64,000 bases of DNA from Mesorhabditis belari (Eukaryota; Nematoda; Chromadorea; Rhabditida; Rhabditidae), in the NCBI GenBank assembly GCA_958450365.1, contig CAUEEP010000916.1, positions 1,310,001 to 1,374,000 on the forward strand, in the 5' to 3' direction. Position numbers and translations under genes: made by a program. A model generated the notes under the pieces. That model made no database searches. It had not been told where the DNA came from and saw only the letters and a list, made by a program, of their open reading frames with translations. Below, one piece after another: positions 33,362 to 45,209 of this stretch (position 1 is its first letter; each line of letters begins with the position of its first letter).

Positions 33362-36300
33362 TTAGAGGTCAGTTTTCCAGGCGAATGGGTATTTTCGGCG
33401 GAGCGTGCGCGAATCGTTGGCACAGGCTTTCGGCTTGGTGTCACCTTTGTACCTAGAAGCTAGAGCTGATCTGCTGATCTAATTTGGTCCTAGAAGCTAG
33501 AGCTGATCTAATTTGGACCTTTATCTTTCTACTTGGATTGAGAAAAAGGCTCAGATGGGCCGGCCACGTAGCCAGAAGAACAGACGATAAGGATCACAGA
33601 GTGGAGATGGACGATACGGATCACAGAGTGGCTACCACGAGACCAGAAGAGGCCCATCGGAAGATCAGCAACGAGGTGGAGCACAAGAGTGGCAGAGAGG
33701 GTCAGAGAAAGGATGGCTAGAGTGCAACCACCATCAGCACAAGCAAGTCGAAGACTTCGAACCAGGAACAATCAAGATAGGAAACACTCGATGACAATAG
33801 CAAGGGATAGAGAAATGTGGAAGCAGGTTGTGATCTGCGCAAATAAGAACACCTGAGTGCGAAGACAGATCAAAAAAAATCTTTCTACTTGAAACCTTTA
33901 AGCTTGTCGAATAGATTTGGCTAATAGATTTGATCTAATAGGCTATCAAACATTATCAAATACAAAGCTTTACTAAATCAGATTTGGTTCCAAATTTGAT
34001 AGCTTATGAAGCTCTGAATTTGATAGATTTGATAAAGATAAGCAACTTTAAAAATAGCTAAATAGCTTTCCTACAAGGGTAGGCTACATTCAGCTTACCA
34101 TTGGCAAATGACAAGCGGTAGATCAGCGGTGAGATCTTGCGCTGAGGCCAGCGAAACGTTGTTGAAGAGAACCCATGGGACGGCAAAGTGTTTTTCTGGC
34201 TAAATCTTGCTTTATAGTTGAAGCTGGGTAATGACTATGTAACGATATTTGTTCTTATCTTATTTAACATAATACCTCATTAGAATTCCACTAATTATAC
34301 GACTACTTTGTCATCGTTTCACCTGAACATTGTCTGTCCTTGCGGCGGCCGCTAGTTGAAGTTTTGTGCTCAGTTTTGAGACGAGACAAGATCTGAATTT
34401 GGAGTCATTTTTGAGTTCAACTAACGAGGGAATGGTAATAGGTTACTGTGACCTTTCCAACCGAAAAGAGCCAACCGAAAAGCCAACCGAAACACAGGTC
34501 TAGTACTAGGTCACTGTGACCTTTCCAAATAAGACCTAGCCTATCCGATACAGTTTTTTACGCGAGTTCCGAATCCGGTTTTGGTTTTTGCAGAACGAAT
34601 CGGAAACGCGAGATATTTGGCAAACAAGTTTAGCTATATCCATTTAAGGCCATCTTATGAAAGTCTTCAACATTGCAGAGAGAAATTAACTTTTTTTTTA
34701 TAGTAGCTTTCTATAAAAGGCTTTTCCAAAATCAAAAATTGTTTTGAAAACAAAATGGACAACAAATGACGGCTTCATTGCAATTTTTTGATGTGAAAAA
34801 ATAAAAGTAAAAAGCTTTGTCAGGATTCGAAATTCGAAAAAAGATTTTTGATAGATTTCGTAGACAGTACTACTATCCATTATATCACGATCACTGTTGA
34901 AGATTTTCATAAGATGGCCTTAAATGGGTATAGCTAAAAGTTGTTTGCCAAATATCTCGCAATTCCGATGCGTTCTGCAAAAACCAAAACCGGATTTCGG
35001 AACCAGCGTAAAAGACTGTATTGGATAGGCTAGGTCTTATTTGGAAAGGTCACGGTGACCTAGTACTAGACTTGTGTTTCGGTTGGCTCTTTTCGGTTCG
35101 GTTTCGGTTGGCTCTTTTCGGTTCGGTTTCGGTTTCAGTTGAACCGAAGTCAACCGAAATCTTTCGGTTCGGTTCGGTTGAACCGAAAAGATTAGTTTTT
35201 CGGTTTGGTTGGGTTTCGGTTCAACCGAAAAATATTTTTTATCGGTTTGGTTCGGTTAACCGAAACCGAAACGGAACCGAAAAGGAACGTTTCCGGTTCA
35301 ACCGAAACACAAGTCTACCTAGTACAATCCCCTCAAAAGGCTAGCTGGCGCAAAAGCTTGCTGTAAAGGCTTATAAATTTTTGAACAAACTGAGTCATTC
35401 GCTCGACATCTGAAGTCACGTTGAGAGTTCGGAAACATTTGCTTTGAGCCTTGTCGAAGGGGATTTTGTTCTGTCAAGGTGAATAGTTTTGTAAAGGTGA
35501 GTTTTTGTTTTGACTTACACTCAATTGTGACTCGATACAATAAATGACAGGAATATATTGACGGAAATCGTTATTCATGCTGTCAATGAGGCAACTAAAT
35601 TTGGAAATATGGTAATTTTGACCTTTGGAATTTGGATGCAGTCACCTGAAAGAAGATCATTGAATTAAATGTATCAAAATCAAATAGCCAGGAAACCTCG
35701 AGAGACAATTACGATAGATTTCCAAGTTATTCACTTTTTGGAAAGCGCATTATTGGAGAGAAACAATGTGATGTATTGGGTTGGTGAATTGAAAACTGCC
35801 GGCTATTGCCATATGTGACAGTTTGAGGACTTTCTTCAAAAGAAACCCATTTTGGTGTCAATGGAAAAGTTGTAGAGAATCAAAAATCAAGCTTATATCC
35901 AAATTTTCAGAACGATTCAAAAGCTGGTTTTCAAGAAATGCCAAATTTACGAATTTCCACAAAACTTGCATTTTAAGCGAAACTACTAAGTGTATCTTTT
36001 TGGAAATTTGGCTATAGGCCTAATTTTTGATTCTCTACAACTTTTCTATTGACACCAAAATGGGTTTCCTTTGAAGAAAGTGCTCAAACTGGGATCTCCA
36101 GTCCTCCATTTTTGAGTCTCACACTTGTCTCACACACAAACCAAGATCCTACTACGAAAGAGGAATCCGCAAATTGCCTGTAAAATGGGCAGAAGTCGTC
36201 AATAATAATGGAAATTATTTGGAATGAATTCATGGTTTTATGTTCAATAAATTTTAGTTCAAAGTCCGGCAGTTTTCAATTCACCAACCCAATACTTGCA

Positions 36301-37156
36301 CGATAACTAAAAACAATCCCGTCTAAAATACCTCTCAAACTTGTTAATTTGGCATTCCTCTTCACCATGCTGGCAAACGATCTCACCTTCCTAAATGATA
36401 TTATAGATTTGACAGCATTATAGATGATAGTTCAACTATTGCAGTTTAAATTCGCTCTAGTTACCTTAATCTTTGCATTTCCATATGGGACAAGCTCAAT
36501 CTGGACGACCGATGGCGGGAATTTGAGGAAAACTTGGTTGTACAACTTGAATCAAAAAAATGTAATAAAATTTTAAATATTGAACTTGATGAGTGATGAA
36601 ATTTTGACATCCCGGACAGAGAGATTCGTAAAGAAGAGTAATCAGGATTGGCTTGTTGTAGGTGCCTTTCTTGTAGCTGAATGTAATGGATTAAGTGGGG
36701 AAGGGCTTTGACAAGCTTAAGATATTCTGCAGAACCAATAAACATTAAAAATGGATGTATCTGGCTATGACAAAAACTATAATATTCAGCAATAAGATAA
36801 AAACGGTAGCTTTAAGGCACCCGGGAGTACGGGTAGCTTTTCTATAGAGTCCATCTTTTAGAAAACGCTTTTGTTGGGAAGGGACTCTAGTTCTAGACAT
36901 TATGATTGATAAACATGTTTACTAATCAGGTTTCGATTTTGAGTCCTTTACCGTAACCGCTTCATTACCCTATTGATCAAGAATAAGATAAAATGTACTC
37001 TTGACAGGCGAGATCCCATCCGCAATCCTTTGCCAACTCGTTATTCTCACACCAAAGCGCTGGTGGAGTTGATTGACAGAGAGGATTTGCGAAGTAAGGC
37101 TTTGATTTCGAGGTAACAATCGGAAGAAGTGTTACCAGTAGAATTGTGAAAATCAT
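33362..37156 (-). CDS. Gamma-interferon-inducible lysosomal thiol reductase (GILT) family
   Basis: Secreted/lysosomal enzyme that reduces disulfides of internalised proteins. Exons: 36999-37156, 36586-36676, 36465-36545, 36332-36390, 35519-35594, 35387(?)-35470, 34323-34392(?), 34099-34199, 33362-33452. Signal peptide MIFTILLVTLLPIVTS, then PPALWCENNELAKDCG, active site YESLCPGCQNF (Cys-Pro-Gly-Cys), ELVPYGNAKIK, the signature CQHGEEECQIN, YIPVIYCIES, AQSKCFRTLN, CLVSKLSTKLQLAAAA, HFAVPWVLFNNVSL and the tail YKGDTKPKACAND. The first five exons and the last two join in phase. The junction between 35470-35387 and 34392 is one base out with the simplest GT/AG choices, and a large palindrome lies exactly in that intron, so that boundary is unresolved. 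Confidence 0.92.
33484..33880 (+). mobile_element. Non-LTR retrotransposon 3' fragment
   Basis: Plus-strand frames encode the post-RT tail typical of LINE ORF2: RKRLRWAGHVARR, then in a shifted frame RPRRPIGRSATRW and TIARDREMWKQVVICA. Frameshifted and truncated. It lies in the last intron of the GILT gene, antisense to it. Confidence 0.8.
34457..35325. mobile_element. Palindromic element with CCGAA-rich ends in GILT intron
   Basis: The central palindrome 34500-35072 (CTAGTACTAGGTCACTGTGACC... to its complement) is flanked by runs of AACCGAAAAGAGCCAACCGAA and its complement; the right side expands into ~20 copies of TTCGG/TTTCGG. No coding function. Confidence 0.8.
35776..36292. mobile_element. 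Mariner-type MITE in GILT intron (copy 1)
   Basis: TA-flanked, with TIR TTGGGTTGGTGAATTGAAAA and its complement at the right end. Internal inverted copies of TGTAGAGAATCAAAAATCAAG. A near-complete relative is at 50026-50384 and a half copy at 46515-46765. Confidence 0.85.
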
Positions 37157-38076
37157 TCTAAATTTGCTTTTTTTGGGGAAAAGTTGAAAAGTGAAATCAG
37201 CTCAAATCAAATTGAGTAGAGTGAGACGAAATTTGATACTGATTGACCCCCCATTGTTTATATGAAATTCACCACTCATCAATCAAATTAAATCCTTTCT
37301 TTAGTGACAAAACAAATACGAGAAAAGGGGTTTGGAAATTCGTTTTTTTTAAGGACGGGAATGGATTTTGTCTTGTCAAGTTTTGAGAGCAAGACTTTTG
37401 ATCGAAAGGACTTGAAGTAGTGTGTATTCTTCGAGAGCAATGCGTTTTCTAAATGTCAGAAAACTATCGTAATTATCGTAACCTTAGAACCAGAAAACTA
37501 CGATAACCTTTTACACTTGCCAAACAAAGACCGAGCGCATTATCTATTGTTCATTTTGCTTTCTTTTAGACTCGAAGTTAATGCAGAATGAGAAATGGAT
37601 TACAGTAAAACGTGCAACAAATAACAAATAGAGTATTCAACTATTTGTGGTATCTATTTGACACTAACTTTACTGATAACCAAATCTACATCATCTTTTC
37701 TTCGTTAAACTCATTCATTGTTCAGCAATTGACATTTTTTGTCGTAGAAAGCGCGCTCTAAAACGCGCTTAAACGTTTTTTGTATGCGAGTGGAAATTTT
37801 GGCGATCCATTTATTTTTCGAAGTTCGGGAATTCGCAAAAAGTTCGCACGAATAATGTAGTCTCTCTTGATTGATGAAATTGACGGGTTGATACAAGTTG
37901 AAGCTTAAATTTCTTCATATCAACAAATTTGTGTTATGAGAATCCTAAAATGCCTTGTTTTTTTGTTTTTTTACCCCTAAATGCTTGAAATTACCTAGTT
38001 TTTATGTCTGCACGAACCGTTTCTATGAAAAACTAGCAATTTCAGCCTCTAGATTATTCTATGATCGCATTTTTTG
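37157..38076. other. Divergent intergenic region
   Basis: Lies between the starts of GILT (-) and the SUMO protease (+). It should hold both promoters. I see no gene and no clear TATA element. Confidence 0.4.
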
Positions 38077-38826
38077 GTACTTTGTGGGTTGGGGGCCGCC
38101 TATATTTTTGATTTTTTTCACGTTTCTTTCACTTTTCTAGAGGTAATCGAGGGTGCTGAGCTCAGTTTTTTTGACAGTTTTAGCATAGGTTTTCAACTGA
38201 AAACCGACATTTCAACACGTTGAAAATTACCCTTCTAGGCGCTATTAAGGTTAGGGGGCATTTTTTTCCTCAAGACCACTTTTTCTGGGGTAGTTTTATG
38301 CGTAGCTTTCGAAAAACACAACGAGAGCTTGGGAAAATGCGTTTTAAGCCAGGTTTCGGGCTGCTTTGCGCAAAGTAGCCACCCCCAAAACAAATTGAAA
38401 AAATATTTTTTAAGATTTTGACTCATGTGGGGACCACATGGTCGAAATTTGGAAAAAATATTTTTATTTTGCTCCAATTTCATCAGCAACTTAATCAGTT
38501 TGCGCAAAAATTTGGCGCAAAGTAGCCACCCCCTTTTTTGCCTCTACCAATCAATTTAATTTAGAAAACGAATATTTAGTGGTTAAAATGGTTTTGGCTG
38601 TAGTTTTGACCTTGAAAAGTGCCCCAATAGTCGATAGCTTGAGTACGCAAATTTAAAGTTGCATTTAAAGTGCAAAAAAAGTGTAATTTTCAACGTGCCG
38701 AAATGACGGTTTTTCAGTTAAAAACCTATGCTAAAACTGTCAAATTCGTGCTCAGCTCCCTGGATTACCCCTAGAAAAGTCAAAAAGTTAAAAATATAGG
38801 TGCCCCCCCCCAACCCACAAAGTACC
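38077..38826. mobile_element. Palindromic element upstream of the SUMO protease
   Basis: Left end GGTACTTTGTGGGTTGGGGG is matched by its complement at 38807-38826; inner arms CAGTTTTAGCATAGGTTTTCAACTGAA / complement. It ends 57 bp before the spliced-leader-type acceptor of the next gene. Confidence 0.85.
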
Positions 38827-38880
38827 CACTTTTTGTTCTTAGCGATTTTCAACTTGACCTACCAATATGTCTTTCTTTTT

Positions 38881-38885
38881 TAGTA
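38881..38885 (+). promoter_or_regulatory. Probable trans-splice acceptor of the SUMO protease
   Basis: TTTCTTTTTTAG followed after two bases by the start codon at 38886. No upstream coding exon is visible, which fits spliced-leader addition. Confidence 0.5.
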
Positions 38886-41800
38886 ATGGAGCAAGAGGTG
38901 GACATTTGCGGATCCAATGACCCAATGAAGAATCCAGCGTTCGACTTTCAACTTGTGGTAGCTAAACCTGTTTCATTTTAGAGTAATTGATCTTTTTTAG
39001 CTTCGATCGAACAAAATCTTTGTAGCTGGTGAATGCATTGATGTTCCGCAAGAGAAATCTCCGTTAATGATTTTGGTTTGTTTTTCAAGAGTTATTAGGA
39101 GTTAAAATAGGGATCTAAGTGAACTTTATATCGTTTGCAACTCTTTATTCTACATTTAGGGCATGAAATCTGAATGCAAAGGGCAGGGTTGCCTGAGTTT
39201 CTCGGTTGCTACAGACAAGACAAGTCCGGAGACAACAGAAGTCGGAATCGTATTGCGCAACATTTGCAATTTATTGGTAGCTTTTTGAAATCCCTTTGCA
39301 ATTAATGTTTTTAGATGTACGAAACGAAACATTCCCGTTTGAATGTGCTTGTGCTGCATCTCAATGAAAATATCGCCGTCAAATTGTTGAGCCATATGAA
39401 ACTTAAGGAGACTATCGACGGTCAAATGGGCATTCGAAAGCTTAATCCTGCGGTGGCTATAAGGTAAAGTATATTTTTTGGTTTAGCTGTGTTGTGGGAT
39501 AAAAACGTAGATCGGCTCATCTTTTAGGAAGTTTCTCTTTCCGCTTATCGATTTTGGAGATGGGGTGGCTCTCTTAACCAAAAAGAATGGTTTGGCTGTA
39601 GACGAGCATTTGTCAGCGAGTCAATTGCGTTTCTTTTTACAAAAAGAGGTTTATTTCTAATGTATTATTAATCAAAAGTATAGTTTAGGTTTGCCAAAAA
39701 CGAGAATTTGACTTAACTCATAGACCCAACCGCGTCGCATACCCCACCGATACGAATCCCAGAAATAAAAATGAATTTTTTGGTTTGTTCTTTTTTTAAT
39801 ATCGATCTGAGCTTTTGTTTTAGAGACTCTGTCGTCGGAAAGGTTCTTTGAGTTGCTTGAGAGTGCTGGTTTTACGCTTGATACTTCTATGGAAAATATT
39901 TGCCCAAAGGTATGTTGTAGCTTTTCTCCCATGGTAAAAAATGTTGAATTTACAGTGGTCCACAAAAGTAATGCCCCATTTGCAAAGGATTAACACAATT
40001 TTTTTTAAATCAATAGTTGGTTGGTCCTCCTTTTGCTTTTATTACTTCATTGAGTCGATTCGGCATGGAATCCACGAGATTCTTCAAAAGACTTTGGGGG
40101 ATGGTGGCCCAGAGACGTTGAATGTGAACCCATAAAGCAGCCTTCGAAGCTAATTTCTTTCCCTTGAGTCGTGACTTCGAAAATGACCAGAGATGCTCGA
40201 TAACATTTATATCCGGTGAGTAGGGAGGCGGATTGATCAATTTGACTCGACTTGCCGCAAACCAGCCCGGAACTCGCGCTCATGTACCATTTTGAAGAGT
40301 CACCACCGTTCCTATCATGAGCCTTTACTTGTGTTTCGGGTTTCGTTGTCCTGGTAGAGCATCCATCCAGGAGGCATCGTCTGTGTGGCAAAAGGCAGCA
40401 TTTGGGTCTCCATAATGTCCTTGTAAGCCACAGCATTCATCGTTGGGTTGACGTAAACTAATGGACCTACTGAAGTTCGTGACATCGCTCCTAAAGAAAA
40501 ACAGTCAGGTGACAAAATACTAAAAGGGCTCCTACCCCAACACATTATGTTGCCTCCATTGAATTTCACCGTAGGCCGAATGTACTTGAGTGTTTATAGC
40601 TTTCCAGTCGGCCGCCGAATAAGATGGTTTCCGTCCGCGTGAAATAAATTATTTTTTGTCTCATCGGTAAATAGCACTTTCGCCCAATCACTTATTGTCC
40701 AACTTCGGTAGGTCCGTGCAAAATCAAGGCGCTGCTTCCGGTGCTTAGAATTCATCAGAGGTTTGCGGACAGCCCTTCTCGCATATAATCCAGCTTGATT
40801 TAATCGTCGTCTGATCGTTTCCGGCGATACAACCTTGTTAAATTGATCCCTCATCATTTGATTTCAATCGGTTGATTTTTTGTTCGGATCGTTTTTCACC
40901 ATTTGGATCACGGCTCGATCTTCTTTTATGGTTGTTATTGGTCGTCGGTCACTCTTGACGTCTCGATGAAAGTTTTTGCCGGCTTTTGATTGAGAAAAAA
41001 TGCGGCGCACTGTCCATATCGAGCAATTGAAGAGGTTGGCCACATCCCTCTCCCGCATCCCATTTTCCCGGGCCTTAGCGATTTGGAGCTTCTTCGGAGT
41101 GTCAAGATTTTTCATGTCAGGGATCTAAATAATACAATAGAATACATTTAATGTTCATAGAAGGAGAAACAAAAAGAATAATCATGAAAACGATCAAAAT
41201 GGGGCATTACTTTTGTGGAGCTAATTTTAGGGGTAATTGCACTCTTTCACATCGATCTTTTGATTGGAAGGATCTCAATCAAAAAAATCCAGTTATTTAA
41301 CAATTAGAATTTCTAAAGTATTTTAAAAGAAAAAAAATATATTTAAAATACATGTTTTCAGGAGGAATTTTGCAAAAAATACTTTTGAATGGCAATGGGG
41401 CATTACTTTTGTGGACCACTGTATATATGATGAGAGTTTTTTTGTAGGTTATTCCCGATGCTGACATAAATCCCACGGAATCTATAAAGGAATTTCTTAA
41501 CGGTTCAAAGGGCCACGTGGAAAAGTTCCTGCAAAAGGTTGGTAAACGATTCAGTGAGGCAAAATGCCGAATTGGTTATAGGATTTCTTACAACGGGTGC
41601 CAAATGGTTTACAAACGGAGCAACACAATAGAAAGGTTCAACAGGTTAGAACTTTCTATTTTGCTTTTATCGGGTCGTTTAGCATTTGCACGAACAACAA
41701 CCAATGGCAGTGCTTGAAACCAATATGCCAAATATTTCAATAAATTTGCAAGAGGTATGGCTGCTAGAGATTTCTGTTACAACAAATTTTAGCCGGCGCA

Positions 41801-43504
41801 AAGAGCTTCACGAAAGAGGTGCCAGGAAATGACTCTTGACGACAGTTTCGAATCAATTACACCACGAGTTAGAAGTGGAAATCTTCAAATTCAATATCGG
41901 TTTTAGAAAATGGATCTAAAGAATATGTCTGATGGTAGCGTCTCAAATGCGTCCCTTCTAACGTATCCATCGAAAGGATTAGATCGCATCACAATCGTTT
42001 ACCACGATATGAGAAGTTTGCTTGACATTTGATCATTTGCAAAACTTTCTTTAGCGTTGCACTTTGACGAGATGTTGAATGACACGATAGTCGACTTTTG
42101 GATGTCTTACATCAAGCTAAATATCTTGGAACCAGAAAGGTGCGTCGTATAACTTGAAATTGGCAGTACTCTGGTATTTAGCCGAGACAGTGTGCATCTC
42201 TTTTCGACATTTTTCTACAAAAAGTTGACGGAGAAGATCGATCGAAGACATCTAGCCAAGACTGTACGCTCTTCAGAGTTAAGATTTCAAACTGTGAGCC
42301 ATACTTTATTTATGGTTTAAAAATTGTTCTAGATTGCGCATAACTTCAAGCAAATTTCGAAGTGGACCCGTAAAGTGCAAATCTTTTCGAAAAACTTCAT
42401 TGTGATACCAGTCGTCGAAGATTTGCATTGGTATTTTCGAATTTGAAATCTTGATTGGAATCTTATAGGTATCTCGCGATTGTTTATAATCCTATTGGAA
42501 TGGTTAATATGACAGAGGGTCCATTTGAAAACAACGTTGATACCAGAAAAGTGGGAAAAATTTTTTATTACTTTCAATAAGTAGTTACTTCAGAAAGGGT
42601 CTTCGAGATCGCAGCCAGAATCGTTCGTGATCATATTCGACTCATTAGCTGATGAGGATCCAAAGAGGTTAATTTTTTTCTTATTTGCTACCAAGTTTCA
42701 TTTTAAGGGAGGTGCTCGTTGATGTTCTGCGGGATTACTTCGAATTAGAATTCCAAGATAAGAGGCCGTTTCCTGGTGCAAAGTAAGTGTTTTTATTGTG
42801 ATCCCGGATTTGGGTATGAAAAATTGATGAAAATTTAGATTTGAAAGAACGCGTTTGGGTTCTATTAGTCCGGCCAATCTCCCACAGCAGTCCAACTTCA
42901 TCGATTGTGGTCTCTACATTCTAAAATATGCTGAGTCCTTCCTTTCCAAACCCCCAGATTTAAAGGTAATAGTTTGAGTTTTTAAATTAAACACGTATTT
43001 TTAGAGCATTCAAGACTTTGATTGGATGAAGGAATACCCACTATTCTCGCTGGACATGAATTTTTGTCGGGAAACTATTCGGGCTAAGTACTTTATCTGA
43101 TTTAAAAGAAAATAACAAGAAATTTTTAGAATTAGACAATTGGTTCCAAAGAATGACTGGGAGAGATTTCTTACCTGGGAAGCGGCAAACAAATTTTCCC
43201 CAAATCCGTCGACAGGCGAAAGCTCAGCAAGCATACAAGCAAAACACGAGAAAGGAGTTTTGGACAGTGAGTCCGCTTCCCAAATATAAACAACTCTAAA
43301 GTTTAGGAGCCAGAAGACCACGTCGCTATACAGAACTTGGAATGGACCAACTGCCAAAGCTGAGTAGAAAGGAGAATTATTTTGGGAATTCAATTTCAGT
43401 GAGAAGGTAAGTCTTGACTTATTTATTTTTACAAAACGAATAGATACAAAAGCCTTCCTGCTAATCTTGATTTCATCGATCGAATATTTGTTAAAAAGAG
43501 TTAA
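38886..43504 (+). CDS. ulp-2: SENP6/7-type SUMO protease (ULP-2-like)
   Basis: C48-family cysteine peptidase that edits poly-SUMO chains. Exons: 38886-38954, 39001-39075, 39160-39276, 39315-39463, 39528-39648, 39826-39909, 41448-41537, 41683-41754, 41793-41867, 41907-42015, 42055-42139, 42182-42293, 42333-42430, 42469-42550, 42594-42667, 42708-42782, 42839-42965, 43005-43087, 43130-43266, 43307-43406, 43444-43504; 664 residues. The catalytic domain starts around LLTYPSKGLDRITI and shows LNDTIVDFWMSYIKL, FSTFFYKKLTEK, the catalytic His in VVEDLHWYL, Asp in IIFDSLADED and Cys in PQQSNFIDCGLYILKY. The insert between His and Asp parts is typical of SENP6/7 rather than SENP1/2. The N-terminal 300 residues are not recognised. 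An open stretch 41538-41645 could be an alternative exon extension. A Tc1-like element sits in the 1.5-kb intron 39910-41447. Confidence 0.9.
39953..41421. mobile_element. Tc1-like transposon in a SUMO protease intron
   Basis: 1469 bp flanked by TA on both sides; ends CAGTGGTCCACAAAAGTAATG and the exact complement. Encodes a minus-strand transposase relic. Confidence 0.93.
40010..41115 (-). pseudogene. Tc1-like transposase, inactivated
   Basis: Starts LDTPKKLQIAKARENGMRER (HTH), then LNQAGLYARRAVRKPLM, LFTDETKNN (first catalytic Asp), YQDNETRN and YSPDINVIEHLWSF (DDE motif third acid), ending KAKGGPTNY. An in-frame stop at 40864-40866, another at 40594-40596 and frame changes at about 40570-40310 show it is dead. 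Related to, but distinct from, the element at 58375-60011. Confidence 0.9.
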
Positions 43505-43842
43505 TTTTTATTGCTGTTGTATTATGTTGTACTAATATTTTGTTTGGATTGTTTCTTAGTATATTTGTTGATTTGAGGTTCTTACATTGTCATTCATTGT
43601 TGATCGGGTTTATTGTTCGGGTTCCAAACTTTGTTGCAAAACTGGTTTAAAATCGAGAGTTACGAGATAAATTGTTATGTATTCTTTTTTGAACGGTGAT
43701 ACAATGCTTACTTGCGGGAGAATTTTACCTTCATTGTTGCCTTGAAGTCTTTATGTTTCCATTTTGTACTGTAGACGAAATTTCGTGTGCTTCCATGAAA
43801 TCCGTTGATTTTGAACATCATCAAAACTGGAGCTGAGATTTT

Positions 43843-43848
43843 AATAAA
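43843..43848 (+). terminator. Polyadenylation signal AATAAA after the SUMO protease
   Basis: AATAAA 340 bp after the stop and about 190 bp before the trans-splice-type acceptor of the next gene. Confidence 0.5.
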
Positions 43849-44027
43849 AGCTTTAGTGCTTTTAAAAGGTATAGTGGTATTTCCAAAAGCTATTTTACAT
43901 TTTCAAGTTGAATTTGCTTTGCCACTTTTGTGACTGTTGACTCAAAACAGGTGTTTGTCTAAATCACAGTCCTGATATTGTTTCTTATCTTGATTGCAAT
44001 GTTTTTTAAAGTGGAAAATTTTACTTT

Positions 44028-44039
44028 TTCCTTTCAGGT
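44028..44039 (+). promoter_or_regulatory. Probable trans-splice acceptor of proteasome beta-3
   Basis: TTTTCCTTTCAG is a strong nematode acceptor 29 bp before the start codon, with no upstream exon visible. Together with same-strand order after the SUMO protease it fits an operon downstream gene. Confidence 0.5.
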
Positions 44040-44067
44040 AACCAAATACATTCAAACACTTGCCAAG

Positions 44068-45209
44068 ATGTCGATTATGAGCTACAACGGAGGTACTGTG
44101 CTGGCGATGGCTGGTAACGAGTAAGTATTTGAACTTTATAAAGAACGAGCTGATTTTAAACATGGAATGCATCTTTTATACTTTTTGCTTTTTAGGTGCG
44201 TGTGCATTGCAACGGATCTCCGTTTTGGTGAACAGATGACCACTGTGGCTGTTGACCAGAAGAAGGTTGTAGTAAAATTACACTATTTACGTATGCAATT
44301 TTAGGTGCATAAAATTTCCGATAAAGTTTACGTTGGTCTTGCCGGTTTTGCTTCTGATGCAAAGACAGGTTTTCGTGGTCATTATTCAATAATATTATTC
44401 TTTTAGTGTTGGAGAAGATCAACTTCCGGAAAGGGCTTTACGAGTTACGCGAAAATCGAAAGTTGAAACCAGAGGTTGTCTTTAATTGTGTTCTATCATT
44501 TTTGAAGTTTAGGTCCTTGCTACAATGATTTCTAACTTGTGTTATCAACATCGCTTTGGTAAGTCAATATTTTGTAATTGAGCAATAAAAAATGCTTTGT
44601 TAGCAACATCGCGATAACTCGCGATATGTGTTCAATTGTCAAATTTTCTTTAGGGTCTTTCTTCACCGAGCCACTGGTTGCTGGACTTGATCCGATCACC
44701 AGCAAGCCCTACATTTGTGCCATGGACACCATCGGGTTTGATTGACAAGTTTTTTTGAGATTACGTCGAGATTATAGGTGCATCGCTGCTCCAAGAGACT
44801 TTGTGGCTGTTGGAACGGGACAAGAATATTTGCTGGGTGTTTGTGAAAGTACTGCATTTTAATGTTCTTTGGTAAATCTAATTTATAGCTTTCTGGCGCG
44901 AGAACATGAATGCTGATGATTTGTTCGAGGCGACCGCTCAATCGATATTGTCTGCACTTGAAAGGGACGCCGCCAGTGGTTGGGGAGCTGTCGTTTACAC
45001 GATCACAAAGGATAATGTAATTTTAACTTGGTTACTTATAGCAATACTTGAAATCGCTAATAATAGTTGTTTTACTGTTGAAAAGTCAGCTTCGTGTAAA
45101 TTTAGTAAGATATGAGTATTTTTAAACTAAATTAGGTACTTATCTTATTAACGGTTTTAAGTCTTCATTTTAGGTTAATGTCCGCACAATCAAGGCTCGT
45201 ATGGATTGA
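44068..45209 (+). CDS. pbs-3: 20S proteasome subunit beta-3
   Basis: Non-catalytic beta subunit of the 20S core. Nine exons: 44068-44120, 44196-44265, 44305-44368, 44407-44474, 44513-44558, 44654-44735, 44778-44848, 44889-45016, 45174-45209; 205 residues, the same length as human PSMB3. Starts [17 protein letters not shown] without a cleaved propeptide or catalytic Thr, as expected for beta-3, and continues with DRF-like [23 protein letters not shown], YTEPxxAGLDP-like [17 protein letters not shown], the CAMDTIGC turn and ends VRTIKARMD. All junctions are in phase with canonical GT/AG. Confidence 0.97.

Noticed and set aside
37955..38140. Hydrophobic plus-strand frame as a small membrane protein
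   Set aside because: Lies across the edge of a palindromic element, with no splice or conservation evidence.
41538..41645. Extension of the SUMO protease exon 7
   Set aside because: Open and plausible, but the next exon then falls out of frame; the GTTGGT donor at 41538 keeps frame through to the end.
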